This document shows positions 1 to 11,319 of a stretch of DNA of 64,000 bases, piece by piece; position 1 is the first letter of the stretch, and each line of letters opens with the position of its first letter. The notes beneath the pieces were generated by a model. It was given only the letters and a program-made list of their open reading frames with translations. It was not told where the DNA came from and ran no database searches. The stretch is taken from positions 302,399 to 366,398 of the forward strand of contig JXTC01000142.1 in the NCBI GenBank assembly GCA_002914845.1, written 5' to 3'. This DNA is from Trema orientale. Its lineage: Eukaryota; Streptophyta; Magnoliopsida; Rosales; Cannabaceae. Made by a program: the position numbers and the translations under genes.

Positions 1-1073
1 CACAAATTATTTTCATGAGCATTTATGAAGATGTACTAATTAGAATTTAGAAATACAGTTGAGGGGCAGTTGCTTAGGGATAGATAGTTAATTGAATTCT
101 GTCTGACATGAAGCTAGGGATAAAGTTACGTGTATGGTTCAGCAAAAGCTGACCGAGGCGCTTTGTTCGACCAATGATCATATAAATCGAACACCCAACC
201 CGATAAAGGGAAAAAAATAAATAAAAAAAGACTATGAATATTAATTTATATATGTTATAGTAAGCCAGACCATATCCATTAACCATTATATAATATTCTA
301 GAAAAATTATTGAAAGCTCCTTTAAATATTTTAGTGCTTGCTGATTTGATCTGCAAATGCATATCAAAAGTATAAGAAAATAAGAGGTTCTAGCTTTTCA
401 TTTTTATGTTTTAGGAGTAAGGGAGAGAGAGTACTACATTAACAATGCCAGCCCCAAACAGACCAAAACAAACAAAAAAAAAATAAAAAAAATCAGACTT
501 CTTAATTAAGGCCAAAAAGAAAATAAAAAGATAAAAAATTTCCTAATTAAGAATTATTACGACGTGGAGTCAATATTGTTGGTCTCATATACTTGCAATT
601 AACTTTGTTGAAAAATATGTTATAGTGTACCAATATTATTTCTCATTTGTAGACTCTCTGCATCTTGTGGGGTTAAAAAAAAAAAAAAAAAAGACATTAT
701 AATATGTCCAATTATCTTTTCCAAGTAGGGTGAGATTATATATACCAATTAACATGCATATATGATACATGTAAGGTGTTAATTATGGATGGAGCTGGTA
801 AGAATAGACAGGAGGAGTCATGAGAATTGAAGTTGAAGACTAACACAGTCCACAATCAGTTTCTTTTTCTGCACAGAAAGCGAACCTTCTCTTTTCCCTC
901 ATTATTACTCTCTCCAAACTTTTTCGACTATGTGTCTTTTGCCTTCCTCTCCTTGACCTCCTTAGTAGTAGTAGTACTAGTACCCCAGAAGTTTGTAGTC
1001 CAACACAGATGTTCATACCAACAAAACCAAATACACTTTAAATAAATAAAAATAAACTAAGAGCAAAAAGAAA
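1..1073. other. Upstream region and 5' leader of the cyclin gene
   Basis: No gene is supported here. The stretch is AT-rich with A runs (near 470-490 and 675-692). The last ~230 bases before the cyclin start codon are pyrimidine-rich and then A-rich, as is usual for a plant 5' leader. Short open frames in this leader (for example 827-1045) have no recognisable domain. No TATA box can be placed with confidence. Confidence 0.5.
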
Positions 1074-2531
1074 ATGGAGTTTGATCTTGCAGACCCCTTA
1101 ACAAGCTTCCAAGAACACCATTCTGATACAATCCCAGATCTCTTTGCCTCAGAAGCTGATCATATGCCATCGAGAAACTTCTTTAGTCGCTTAAAAACCA
1201 GAGATTTCTATGCTCCTTTCCGTAGTGAAGCCATATCTCTCATTTTGCAGGTAATTAATTAATGGCTTTGAATAGCTTGTTTATAGCTACTTACTGTGTA
1301 ATATTCTCTGTCTTTTCCTGTTATTTATAGATGAGCTCGTTTCATTCTAGCAACAAGAAGATAAAATCTAACTTGTTTTAGCTCATTAGGCGCAGTTCTC
1401 CTGCAACTTTGACCCCTTCATATCCTACCTCGCCGTTAATTACATGGATCGGTTTATCTCCAAGCAAGAAGTTCCGGTAATTTTAGAGAAAAACTTTTAC
1501 TTCACATATTTTCTCATCACTACTTTCTCGGGAACCAAACAGAGCATTTATTTTTACATATTGCAGCAAGGGAAGTCCTGGTTTTCAAGACTATTGGTAA
1601 TTGCTTGTATCTCTCTTGCTTCGAAAATGAAGAACTCGCCATTCTCGCTCTCCGATATTCAGGTAGAGATAGATACTTATATTTTCACGTTGAGCTCAAA
1701 TTCAGGGGATAATTGAATTAATCACTGTATAATGAAACAGAGAGAAGAGGGTCCTGTCTTTGACGCTCAAACAGTTCATAAGATGGAGCTTTTGATTCTT
1801 GATGCTCTGTCTTGGCGGATGAGATCGATAACACCCTTCTCATTTTTCTCCTTCTTTATATCCTTCTTCGAACTAAATGAACCACCATCGACACAAGCTC
1901 TCAAAGATCGAGCTTCGGAGATTATCTTCGCTTCCCAAAATGGTACTACTAATCTTCACCTTCGTTCAAGTTCATAATTAACTATAATGCTATCTTAAAT
2001 TCATGGTATTCCTTTTCATTTCTTTGTCAAAGATACAAAGTTTTTAGAATATAAGCCATCAATAATTGCGGCGTCGGCGCTCCTCTTCGCGTGTCACGAG
2101 CTCTTCCTACTTCAATTCCCTTGTTTCAAAGCTTCACTCTCGGCTTGCCAATACGTAAAAAGTGTAAGCAAAAACCATTTTTCATTTTTTTTTTTTTGTT
2201 TTTCATTTTTAGTTTTCGTGTTTTTCTTTGTTATTATTATTATTTTTTAATATCAGGCCGTTGATTGACGCAGGATAACTTGTCGAAATGCTTTAATACG
2301 ATGCAAGATATGGTGCTAATGCAAGGTTATGGTTCGAATTTAGATACGTTATCAAGCAGCATAACCCCAATGAGTGTGCTTGAACGTAAAACGACCAACT
2401 CAGAAGGCGAGAACTCCATGAGTAACACTACGTTAAAGACAGAGAGCAAGCGGCGTAAGTTGAATGGTTTGTGTAGTGATAGTAGTAGTAGTGAAAGTAG
2501 GTTCCAGCTTTCTCAGTTTCATCACTGCTGA
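1074..2531 (+). CDS. D-type cyclin, CYCD6-like (six exons)
   Basis: D-type cyclins bind and activate A-type CDKs in the nucleus to drive G1/S and formative divisions. I place six exons, all with GT..AG borders and consistent phase: 1074-1250, 1390-1476, 1567-1662, 1741-1942, 2033-2163 and 2274-2531, giving about 316 residues, close to the ~300 of Arabidopsis CYCD6;1 as I recall it. The cyclin N domain runs through exons 1-4: FDPFISYLAVNYMDRFIS in exon 2, WFSRLLVIACISLASKM in exon 3, MELLILDALSWRM in exon 4. Exon 5 carries the second cyclin fold (PSIIAASALLFACHELF). The N-terminus is short and acidic and shows no LxCxE retinoblastoma-binding motif, as I recall for CYCD6. The C-terminal tail is Ser-rich with a basic KRRK patch. 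The acceptor at 2274 was chosen because the AG at 2256 leads straight to a stop. Subtype assignment is inference; the cyclin identity is firm. Confidence 0.88.
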
Positions 2532-2774
2532 TTATTGATTAGAATCAGACGAGACAAAGAAGCTGGTCCATGCCTAGCGACAATTGTCTCTTCCGATGTT
2601 GAATCTTTTAGGATCTGATTTGAAGCAGCACAATTGTAACGAGTCAGGCTCAAGTCTGTGTCATACCCTCCCCCTTCCCTCTCTCTCTTCTCTAATCTCT
2701 ATCTTCACCCCCTCTTACAAAGATTAATATTATTCAAAAATAAGAAGAATTTTTTTTTTTTTTGGTTTCGTGGG

Positions 2775-2981
2775 ATTTGGTAAGAATAATACTATAGGCA
2801 TTAGTAGTGCTAAGCACCATATGATATGTCAGTCTGTCTGTCACTGACTAATCATAATTATAATTTAGGTGCAGTAGTTTATGTGAGACCTAATTTATTA
2901 ATTAAAATCATGAGTGACAGACAAATATGTCATTATGGTGCCCAACACTCACTAGTGTCTATAGCATTGGATATTTGGTAA
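2775..2981. mobile_element. MULE-type foldback MITE, family 2 copy 1
   Basis: Element 2784-2972 (189 bp) is flanked by a perfect 9-bp target duplication ATTTGGTAA (2775-2783 and 2973-2981). Long terminal inverted repeats begin GAATAATACTATAGGCA and return near TGTCTATAGCATTGGAT. A 9-bp duplication is typical of Mutator-like elements. It has no coding capacity. A second copy lies at 41152-41334. It sits about 250 bp beyond the cyclin stop codon. Confidence 0.85.
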
Positions 2982-3605
2982 TAGGCAAAACAGTGTTTAT
3001 TTATTTATATTTTTTTTTTGTTTTGCTTTTTTTCAGTTTTTTTTTGTTGTTGGAACAGGGGCTTGAATGTTGAACACAACTTTTCTACTTTATCCTCTTT
3101 TGTTAATCGCCTACTTTGGAAGCAATATATTTTAATATGATGATTATTTAATTGGAAAGGGAAGAATTGAGACCTTTTAGTTTAAAATTAGTCTATGTAA
3201 TAGAGAGGAAATGAAATTGGAAAGAGAAATAAATTATCTTTCATGCGTAACTAATTCCAAACTAATTGGAATGCAAACACATGAAAAGAAATCATAACAT
3301 TTTTCAGTCATTCCCTTTATAGAATAGTAAATATGGCATCAAAGTAATTTATTTCATGAATTAGAATAATTCACTCCATAGATTACGTTCTTTTTTTGTT
3401 TTTCATTTTTTTTAGCGTTTCGAATGGACTCAAAAGTATATATTACTCAATAACGAATCACCACACATAATTCTTACCATTTTACAAATTTATACGTTGA
3501 ATTTTTTTTTTAAATTTTGAAAAAGGGTATATTTCGAAATGTTACTACACTTTTTTTTTGAAATGTTGGAAATATGAGTGAAATGTTAGATAAATGTGGT
3601 GTATA

Positions 3606-3836
3606 TCTAGTAGGTATCTTTTTTTACCTATCTATAGATATTTTTTTTAACCGTTTGATTATTATTTAACGGCTATCATGATTCAAGTAATTGAAAAATA
3701 AATATACATTATTTAATGTTTCTCCCTTCCTACTTTTTTCCATTAAAAGACATACGTGATAAATTTTAATTAGGCAAAATAATACTCTATGGGTAGGTAA
3801 AAAAAAAAAAATAAATAAAACCTACTGAATTGATGT
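3606..3836. mobile_element. MITE with TAGGTATTTTTTT ends (family 3)
   Basis: This stretch has inverted ends: TAGTAGGTATCTTTTTTTAC on the left and GTAAAAAA..AAACCTACTGAATTG on the right. The middle holds a stem around ACCGTTTGATTATTATTTAACGG. Related copies with the same ends are at 9687-9930, 44975-45222 and 45217-45443, and related ends occur at about 4750 and 5640. Exact ends and target duplication are not certain. Confidence 0.55.
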
Positions 3837-3849
3837 AGTCTAAGAACTT

Positions 3850-4045
3850 AAGATGAGCAAGGTGATCAACCAACTGGGGCTAGCTCAGTTAGTCCAAAGC
3901 TTGAGGGATGTGTGTGTGAGTTTGGGAGATCAGGGGTTCAAACCTTGGTAGAGTGTATGTGTGTTATTTTCCTTTAAATTTGTAGTAAGTGGTGGTCATT
4001 AGTTAAGCCCCACTTTAAAAAAAAAAAAAAGATGAGCAAGGTGAT
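3850..4045 (+). mobile_element. tRNA-derived SINE with 17-bp target duplication
   Basis: Body 3867-4030 has an A-box-like TAGCTCAGTTAGT, a B-box GGGTTCAAACC and a 3' A tail. It is flanked by perfect direct repeats AAGATGAGCAAGGTGAT at 3850-3866 and 4029-4045. This is the standard SINE structure: RNA polymerase III internal promoter and LINE-dependent insertion. The 3' domain (GTAGTAAGTGGTGGTCATTAGTTAA) is shared with the copy at 47102-47271 and, with changes, with the minus-strand copies near 45.5 and 51.6 kb. The perfect duplication suggests a fairly recent insertion. Confidence 0.88.
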
Positions 4046-4219
4046 TGGCTAATTTGGCAATAAAAAATAATAAAATTTGATAGTAACTACACATCATAAC
4101 ATTAAGAGTGCAAAAAAAGTGTGTTTAACATTTTTTTCTAAAATTAGTAGGGTTATATATTGATTTTTTCGTACAATTGATAGGGTTATATATATATACA
4201 TATAGATGTATAATGGCCA

Positions 4220-4380
4220 CGGATGTAGTCCCCTCGAGGGGACCGATCCCATTCATATTTTGGCCAACACATGTTATATTTTGACCAATCTGTATTGGCC
4301 AAAACATGACCTGTGTTGGGCAAAACATGAATGGGACTAGTCCCATGAATGGGACTAGTCCCATGAATAGGACTACATCC
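4220..4380. repeat. Small foldback repeat with GGGACTAGTCCC palindromes
   Basis: The ends GGATGTAGTCC and GGACTACATCC are inverted repeats. Inside is a short tandem unit ATGAATGGGACTAGTCCC repeated about 2.5 times, itself palindromic, and an opposing CCCATTCATATTTTGG. No coding potential is seen. It may be a MITE, but I could not identify a target duplication. Confidence 0.5.
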
Positions 4381-4878
4381 ATATCCATGTATAATTGAAA
4401 CCTCCTCCATATATATATATATATATGTTTAATATCGTGGTATAGATTGATGTTTTCGTACATTCTTGCTCAGTCATGTATATCCTCACAAGTAGAAGGA
4501 CTTCAAGATACCGAGAGTGGGTGATACTAAAAAGTGCAAAGGAAAAAGACTTGAATTGTAAACTATTAAAAAAAAAAAATCGAGTTCTAGCAAAATTGGT
4601 TAATAGGTATCCTTTCTTAGTTTTTATATCTAAATTGAAGCTGACCAACTAAAAACATTAGTAGGATTCATTTCATCAGTTAATATATCTAGTATAAATT
4701 AAGTTGATATATTGGTTATTTAACGATTGTAAGAATATATATATATATAGGGCACTAATCCAATAAATTTTTTTTTTTTTACTTATATATAGGTATCAGT
4801 TTGACCAATGAAAATTTATCATGCACATTGGAGATCTCTTGCCTGCCAAGAAATTACTTTCTCTATTATCCAACACTG

Positions 4879-5145
4879 NNNNNNNNNNNNNNNNNNNNNN
4901 NNNNNNNNNNNNNNNNNNNNNNNNNNNNNNNNNNNNNNNNNNNNNNNNNNNNNNNNNNNNNNNNNNNNNNNNNNNNNNNNNNNNNNNNNNNNNNNNNNNN
5001 NNNNNNNNNNNNNNNNNNNNNNNNNNNNNNNNNNNNNNNNNNNNNNNNNNNNNNNNNNNNNNNNNNNNNNNNNNNNNNNNNNNNNNNNNNNNNNNNNNNN
5101 NNNNNNNNNNNNNNNNNNNNNNNNNNNNNNNNNNNNNNNNNNNNN
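4879..5145. other. Assembly gap (267 N)
   Basis: A run of N from 4879 to 5145. The flanks look like MITE sequence: GGGCACTAATCC with a T run is on the left near 4750, and the matching CCTACTGGATTGG end is at about 5625. The gap probably falls inside repeats, and no gene is visible on either side. Confidence 0.99.
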
Positions 5146-7338
5146 CTTTATCTAAGTCTAAATGAATTAGTTCATAATCTGTAAATAAAGATGGAATACT
5201 TTATTTACTAAAGATTATAGTGTTTGTCTATCTCAACGGGATTGATGTGTCTCAAATCATTGAAGTGTCTGATTTCTGATAGAAACACTAGTACAACATA
5301 AATAAATTATGTGTATTGAACCGGACCAGGTAATATAAAGAATTAGAGTGCCGTAACTCAATTCTTATACTACCACAAACTAGCTCTTAGCATGTAGATC
5401 TTAATCTTTGATATTTGATTGGACTTGCTTTCATGGGTTATAGCCTTTTGATTTGTTAAAAGACTAGCCTCAGTGAAATTTTTCATATTAAAAAATAAGA
5501 GAGAGAAAAAGCATTAATGATGCACATCTTTTCATCACTTCATAATAGCCGTTGGATCACTATTAGATAATGATCCAACGGTTTAAACAAAAATACTTAC
5601 ACATAGGTTAAAAAAAAAAAAACCTACTGGATTGGCAACCATATATATATATATATGACAGAATTTTTAGCTCAATTTAAATAAGTATCCATTTTTCAAA
5701 TCTTATAGTAAAATGTTCAGTATATATATTTATATACCAAGTTTAAAATATTATGTACTAAACATAAAAATTTATATACTCAATACATGAACTGAAATTA
5801 GTAAATTAGTACATCTACCAAGTTTAAAAATATATATACTTGGACATTTAACTATAAAATTTTAAAAACGGATATCCATTTAATCAAATTTAAAATATTG
5901 GTTATACACCTAAATTTCTCTTATAATTACGAAATAAAAGGGGAAAATTAGACATTATATGGTATTTTTAGAAAAAAAAAATTGAAAAATACAGTCGTTA
6001 GCTTTTTTTTAAGATGCGGTACAGTTTTTATTAAAAAATCATTTTTTAAAAAAATATTTAGAAAAATACTATTTTTAAAGAAGTAATTAGTAACCGGTAT
6101 TCAGTTTCTGGAAACTAGTAACTAATAATTAAAAGTATTTATAACTAGTCTATACCTGATAATCAGTAACCCCAGTAACCATTTTAAAAATGGTATTTTT
6201 CTAAATATTTTTAATAGTGATATTTTCTAATAAAAATCGTATGAAAATTTAAAAAAAAGTCTGATTGCTGTATTTTTGTAATTTTTTTTGTTTTTTATAT
6301 GTAAAAGTGTTAGAAACCCAAATAAAAAGGCTGCAACCTAAACACCCACCAAAATCCGCAGGCCCAATTACTGAAGCCCAAACTGTAGTGGGTTCACGTC
6401 ACGGGATACATTGAGACGAAACTAAGCAGTTGCTGAGTTTATATTTTGGAAATTATTTTCTGTCATATGTTTTAGCAGTTTGTGTGAGATCTCCCTTTTT
6501 TTTTCCTTCTCTCATTTTGTTTTACTCTTTTTTCTTAGTGGTTGAATTTCAGTCAATGATATACATATTTTGATAAAACTTTTAATTTTCTGAAAAATCT
6601 AAATCAACTGTTAAATTACAAAGAGAAATACCACCTCTAGAAAATGCTATCTATGAACATGTTTGGACTCAGAATCCGGATGTTACTTCCATCTGTCACG
6701 TGTCAAGCCCTTCATGTTCGGCCACGCAATATAAATAATTGGTACATAGCAAACTAACCCTAACAAGAAGGGAAAATAGATCATAAAGTATCTTTTCTAG
6801 AGTTTAGTCAACCATCTCAACAAAAAATGTTAAATGCTCTCATTCTAGACAGTCTTGCCCTTGAACGTTCCACTTGGACCTGGTTAGACAAGCATGTCTA
6901 ATAAAAGTACATGCAACAATGGATCTTCTAATGCTCTATCTCAATCTCATGCCTAACACTTCAGCATTTGTAGAGGGTGAAAGATACCTAGTTGTAGAAT
7001 TGCTCTTCCGTAAACATCTACATTATTTCTCTGAGAACAAATATTGAGCAATATTGTCAATAAGCAAGCATTACCAAAATAATTACGTCGTCCTCTGTGT
7101 ATAAGAAGAAAGATTACTGGTCGAGCTAGATTACGTACATAAATAGGGTTAACTAGAACTTCGACAGTGGCATCAAATGTAACGTTGGGACTAAAAGTGC
7201 AAAGCATATGTCATGCATTCTAGAGTTCAATCAATGGCACAAAACAATCATATGAAACATGCTACTAACATTGCTTAAAAATTCATACTACAATAAACAA
7301 AAACACAAAAGAAAGTATTGAAGATCGAGTAGTTATGC
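5146..7338. other. Repeat-rich intergenic region
   Basis: No gene is supported. It contains a right MITE end (about 5495-5640, family 3); an AT-rich foldback repeat at about 5656-5925 that recurs at about 10010-10245; and an inverted repeat at about 5940-6290 whose arms read AAATATTTAGAAAAATACTATTTTTAAAG and whose middle is rich in AGTAACC motifs. From about 6330 to 7338 sequence composition is more gene-like, but I see no open frame or motif worth calling. Confidence 0.5.
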
Positions 7339-9540
7339 TCAATTGTTTTTCCAGATTCCACTCTCATCGCCTGGGAAGAACCAGAGATTGGGACACTTGC
7401 ATTTCTCCATGTACGTCAATTCCGGGAACAAAGCTCGCATTTCTCGCCAATCCATCTCCAGTTCACTCAAGAACTTTAATCGCAAAAATTCAACAGCTTT
7501 CCAGCAACACTTATCGTCCTTGAGATTCGAGAGTTCTCCTCCCCTTATATAAAGCTTCCTCAGCTTCTTTGACTTCTCTAGTTCGCCAAGTGAAAACCAT
7601 TCAGATATCTTAGAGCCAGGGAAGTAATGGATGTCAAGCTTCTCCAATGGTGCTGGGAGTATGGAAGCCGCCGGGGGCCCTAAATATCGATGCGGTGTTG
7701 ATCTTATGCTAGCTAGCCTCTTGGTCATGCTAAGTGCTTTCTGAAGACCCTTTAGAGGAATGGATGAGTCATAGATTCTTGACCATGATATCGATAGCGA
7801 TTTCAGCTTTTCAAAATTTTCCAAAGAATTCAGCTCTCTCTTTACGGTGTTTGAATTTCTATCCACATGAATACTCAGCTTCTTCAAATGTTCCAGCCTG
7901 GTTAAATCCTCAAGCTGGCAGTACTGGCCTCCGGGCCTTGGTTTACCAATAACGAAGCCTTTTAGGACTTGGAGTTCCGAGAGAGAGGCGAGTCCCTTCG
8001 GCATATGGCTAATCAAGGAACACTCGTACATGTCCAAGTGTGTCAAATTCTTCAGCGAGCCTATTCCATCGGGGAGTTTCTCCAAATCATGGCAGCCATT
8101 AAGGTTCAAGATCCTCAAACTCTCGAGCTTGGAGACCGAGTTCGGAAGCTCCGTAATGGCAGAGACTCCTCGGAGACTAAGGTACCTAAGATGCTTCATT
8201 CTCTTCAACCCTTTTAAGAACTCGCTGTCTTCCACCTCAATAACGTGCTTGGCCGAGCTCTCCCACCTCCCCAGCTGAAGAACTCTCACATACTTCATCT
8301 TCGAAAACCACCCGGACTTGAACTCGAGACGATGCTCGCTCACATTGAACACCGTCCGTACATTCCCCTGCTTCGAGTGTGTACCGTACATCAGCTCCTT
8401 TACGGAAGAACCCTCTTCGGACTTCACCAGGCAGGCCCTCCGAGACCCAGAAAAATTCGCCTTCGGGTTCTTATCCGCGTCGAACTTGATGAACCCGGCT
8501 CGCTCCGCCAGCATAATTATCGCGAACCGTACGGACGGGCGCATACAACAGCTATCGGCGCTGGGTCTCCGTTTCTTGAAGACGGGCTCGATTATGCCTC
8601 TGGCCATGAACTTCTTGAAAAACCCACTTGCGGTTTTCTCCGCGGACTCGTCTTCCTCCTCTCCTTCTCCGCAATTCAACGAATCGATGAACCCTTCTCC
8701 GACCCACCAATGGACCAGGACCTTCTTCTTTATCACGGCATTTTCGGGAAAAACAGAGAAACAGAGCAAGCAGAGCTTCTCCCTCGGGTGCAGATCTTCG
8801 TAGACGGCTCGGATCTCTTCTCGTGTCGACGTCGCCACGATTTCTTTGGCGATGTTGAGCGCCGGCAGCTGAAGGGGCCAGTTGATCGTACGGGCGTCGC
8901 GAGTGATCTTGAAGCGTTTGAAGCTCTCGGAGTCGAGATTGGTCGAGGAGAACTTCAATGGCGAATAGATCCGCTCCTTTAATATCGACACAATATCTCG
9001 TGTCCTACGAAGCTTGGTCTTGAGAAAATGGGTTTTGACATTTTCCTCAAACTTCTCCGTCCTCTCTTTGAAAGCGTCGTCCAAGCTCTGGAGAACGAGG
9101 TCTTTAATGGCGCCATTGATCCCGGTTTCCCATCGCTCAAGTTCGCCGCAGACCTTCTGGATCAAAACGACGTCGTTTTGGATTTCCTCATACATTGCGA
9201 GGAGTTGAGAAGAAGTGTCGACCTCCTCCTCGCAGCCGAAACCATCTTGTTTTTGGTCTTCCTCTTCGATGTCGTAGATTCTAAAGTCACGATGATCAAG
9301 TGTCTGATGGTTATCGAGCGCGACGACGCCGTTTTGGTGGGTGAGGTTTTGGGGTGATGAGGGAAGGAAGTTGTGTCTTGCTTTGGATAAGTGGAGAAGA
9401 AAATCAGGGATGATAACCTCATTGAAGACCTGAAAAGGCGTAATCTGGCCAGATTTCAGGTACGAAAGAAGATCCAAAGTCACATACGAAGACTCGTACG
9501 AAGATATGGGTATGGTTCTCTTCGACGTGGTCGACGACAT
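7339..9540 (-). CDS. NLR-derived winged-helix/LRR protein lacking the NB domain
   Basis: Single-exon gene of 733 residues, related to the RPP13-like class of plant resistance proteins. The N-terminal ~220 residues are charged and partly coiled-coil-like (about 110-190). Residues ~245-285 match a winged-helix domain: YEDLHPREKLCLLCFSVFP followed by VHWWVGEGFID. From about 410 to 730 are leucine-rich repeats (for example LRYLSLRG, LRILNLNGCHDLEKLP). There is no P-loop, kinase-2 or GLPL motif, so the nucleotide-binding part of a normal NLR is absent although the frame is clean from end to end. This may be a partner, adaptor or decoy rather than a self-acting receptor. It shares strand with the DUF4220 gene and the large LRR gene to the right. 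The chosen ATG is the first in frame. Family assignment is firm; function is inferred. Confidence 0.85.
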   Translation of the reverse strand: MSSTTSKRTIPISSYESSYVTLDLLSYLKSGQITPFQVFNEVIIPDFLLHLSKARHNFLPSSPQNLTHQNGVVALDNHQTLDHRDFRIYDIEEEDQKQDGFGCEEEVDTSSQLLAMYEEIQNDVVLIQKVCGELERWETGINGAIKDLVLQSLDDAFKERTEKFEENVKTHFLKTKLRRTRDIVSILKERIYSPLKFSSTNLDSESFKRFKITRDARTINWPLQLPALNIAKEIVATSTREEIRAVYEDLHPREKLCLLCFSVFPENAVIKKKVLVHWWVGEGFIDSLNCGEGEEEDESAEKTASGFFKKFMARGIIEPVFKKRRPSADSCCMRPSVRFAIIMLAERAGFIKFDADKNPKANFSGSRRACLVKSEEGSSVKELMYGTHSKQGNVRTVFNVSEHRLEFKSGWFSKMKYVRVLQLGRWESSAKHVIEVEDSEFLKGLKRMKHLRYLSLRGVSAITELPNSVSKLESLRILNLNGCHDLEKLPDGIGSLKNLTHLDMYECSLISHMPKGLASLSELQVLKGFVIGKPRPGGQYCQLEDLTRLEHLKKLSIHVDRNSNTVKRELNSLENFEKLKSLSISWSRIYDSSIPLKGLQKALSMTKRLASIRSTPHRYLGPPAASILPAPLEKLDIHYFPGSKISEWFSLGELEKSKKLRKLYIRGGELSNLKDDKCCWKAVEFLRLKFLSELEMDWREMRALFPELTYMEKCKCPNLWFFPGDESGIWKNN

Positions 9541-9686
9541 CGTTGCAACAATAGCTGCTTAGTGATGAGATTCATGTATGAGAACTCAGGAGCCTGAAAG
9601 ACAAAGTAATATAAAACCTGCAAAAATATCATATGGAGGTAAGTAAGATGCAGCTACTTGGAAAGTCCCTAATAAATATATATATA

Positions 9687-9930
9687 TATGTTGCCAATCT
9701 AGTAGTTATATTTTTTTTTTTTTTACTTATGTGTAAGTATTTTTTTTTTCTAGATCTAATAATGATCTAACGACTAAAATGAGATATATGAAAAGACGTG
9801 TATCATTAATGCTTTTTCTCTCTCTTACTTTTTAATATAAAAAATTATGCAAAAAAATTTTTCATTGGCCCAATTTATACTTATGCATAAGTAAAAAAAA
9901 AAAAAAATACCTACTGAATTGGTGCCCTAT
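9687..9930. mobile_element. MITE with TAGGTATTTTTTT ends (family 3)
   Basis: Left end GCCAATCTAGTAGTTATA with a T run; right end an A run followed by TACCTACTGAATTGGTGCC. It is related to copies at 3606 and 44975-45443. It lies about 150 bp upstream of the WHD/LRR gene start and so may overlap its promoter. Ends are approximate. Confidence 0.55.
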
Positions 9931-11319
9931 ATATATCTTATTAAAATTATTAATTTTTACAGTTGACCTCCAAAATATAGAATTGGTCATAATTTTACGG
10001 GTGTTACAGATGACAGAATTTTGGACTTAATTTAAGTAAATGTATATTTTTTAAATGTTATAGTAAATTGTCGGTACATATGTTTAATATTATATACTAT
10101 GCATAAAAATTTATATATTCAGTAGATAAATATATCTACCAATTGTAAAAATATCTATTTGAACATTTAGCTATAAAATTTAAAAAATGGACATTTACTT
10201 AATCAAATTTAAAATATTTATCATCTACTCAAATTTTTCTTATTTCAATTTTAAAATATGTTAGTTTGGTCTCTAAATTATATGTTTTTTTTTTCTTTTT
10301 CCCATTTTTGTTCTTTGAACTTTTAAATATTTATTTGTGATGCATAAACTTGAGCAATGTTTTTGTCTTTGTTTTGACTCTAATGTAAAGGGTCGAAGCT
10401 GTGACAGAAAACATAACTTGAACTATTAAAGGTTTATAGGCTGAAAATGAGATCAAAATAGTTTATGGGGTCCAAAATTGACAGTTCAAATTTTGTGGCT
10501 AAATTAGGACTGATAGTATAGTTTGAGGGCCAAAAGTGAAATTATCTTTTTTTTTCCCCTCCCTTCTTTATTGCTGGCCTGGAGTCATCAAGTTCCACTT
10601 GTTTTACTCCAAGGTTTTTTCTTTCTTTTTTTTTTTTGGCTGGAATTCCAAGTTGGTTGTGTGTCTAATTATATCTCTGGGAGACTGGGGGACCCTTTTC
10701 TTTTTCCAAAGAGTTGGCAAAAGCCTAGAAAGAACTTTAAAAAGGAAGACCCATTCAATAGTCTTCGAGTCCGTCTTCATCTACCGCGTTCTGTTTGGCT
10801 AGTCTTGGTAAAATGGCCTTCATTGAGCTCCACACCAATCAGTATGAATATGTGATATGGTTCCCTTAAAAAAAAAAAAAAAGAAGAATATGTCTTATGG
10901 TAAGGCAGCTTCCAGTACCTATATGTGGGTTCTGAGAAAAGACTGAAGTTTGTATGCAAATTGCTTACTATCATATTTCCCAAATGTCTCTATCTTTTTC
11001 TTTTTTCTAAAATCTCTTTTGGCATGAGTTGGGAATATTATTAATTTAAGCACAAAGGAAGAAAGAAAAAAGTAAAGAATTTCACTCCAGTCGTCTTAAT
11101 TATGGTCAAAGACAAGTGCATATTTTCATGTGTTAAGTACATTGTAACAAAGGAAAAGTTTACAACCAAACAAGGGACACATGGTCAAAAGACACACACA
11201 ACAAAAAAGAACAAAGAAAAATCAAAAGAGAAATCTAGAATGGTAATAAGAGCCAAGTTCCAATGTCTTGATCTGATGATCTTCTATTTTCCCTCAAGTG
11301 AATTGGTATTCACTTCACC
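9931..11319. other. Intergenic region between two minus-strand genes
   Basis: No gene is supported. About 10010-10245 is a second copy, in the same orientation, of the AT-rich foldback repeat at 5656-5925. About 10265-10545 has weak inverted symmetry. Open frames at 10523-10855 and 10536-10802 are T-rich, low in complexity and have no domain. Confidence 0.45.

Noticed and set aside
827..1045. Open frame of 72 codons upstream of the cyclin
   Set aside because: It lies in the pyrimidine-rich leader, has no domain, and the cyclin start follows 28 bases later.
4186..4463. Minus-strand frames with HGTSPIHGTSPIH-type repeats
   Set aside because: They translate the short palindromic tandem repeat of a small foldback element.
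4801..5184. Open frames across 4801-5184
   Set aside because: They exist only because the assembly gap is translated as unknown residues.
8245..8982. Long plus-strand open frame of 245 codons
   Set aside because: It is the complement of the WHD/LRR gene; its composition follows from the coding strand and no domain is visible.
10523..10855. Open frames in 10523-10983
   Set aside because: T- and F-rich low-complexity translations without any motif.
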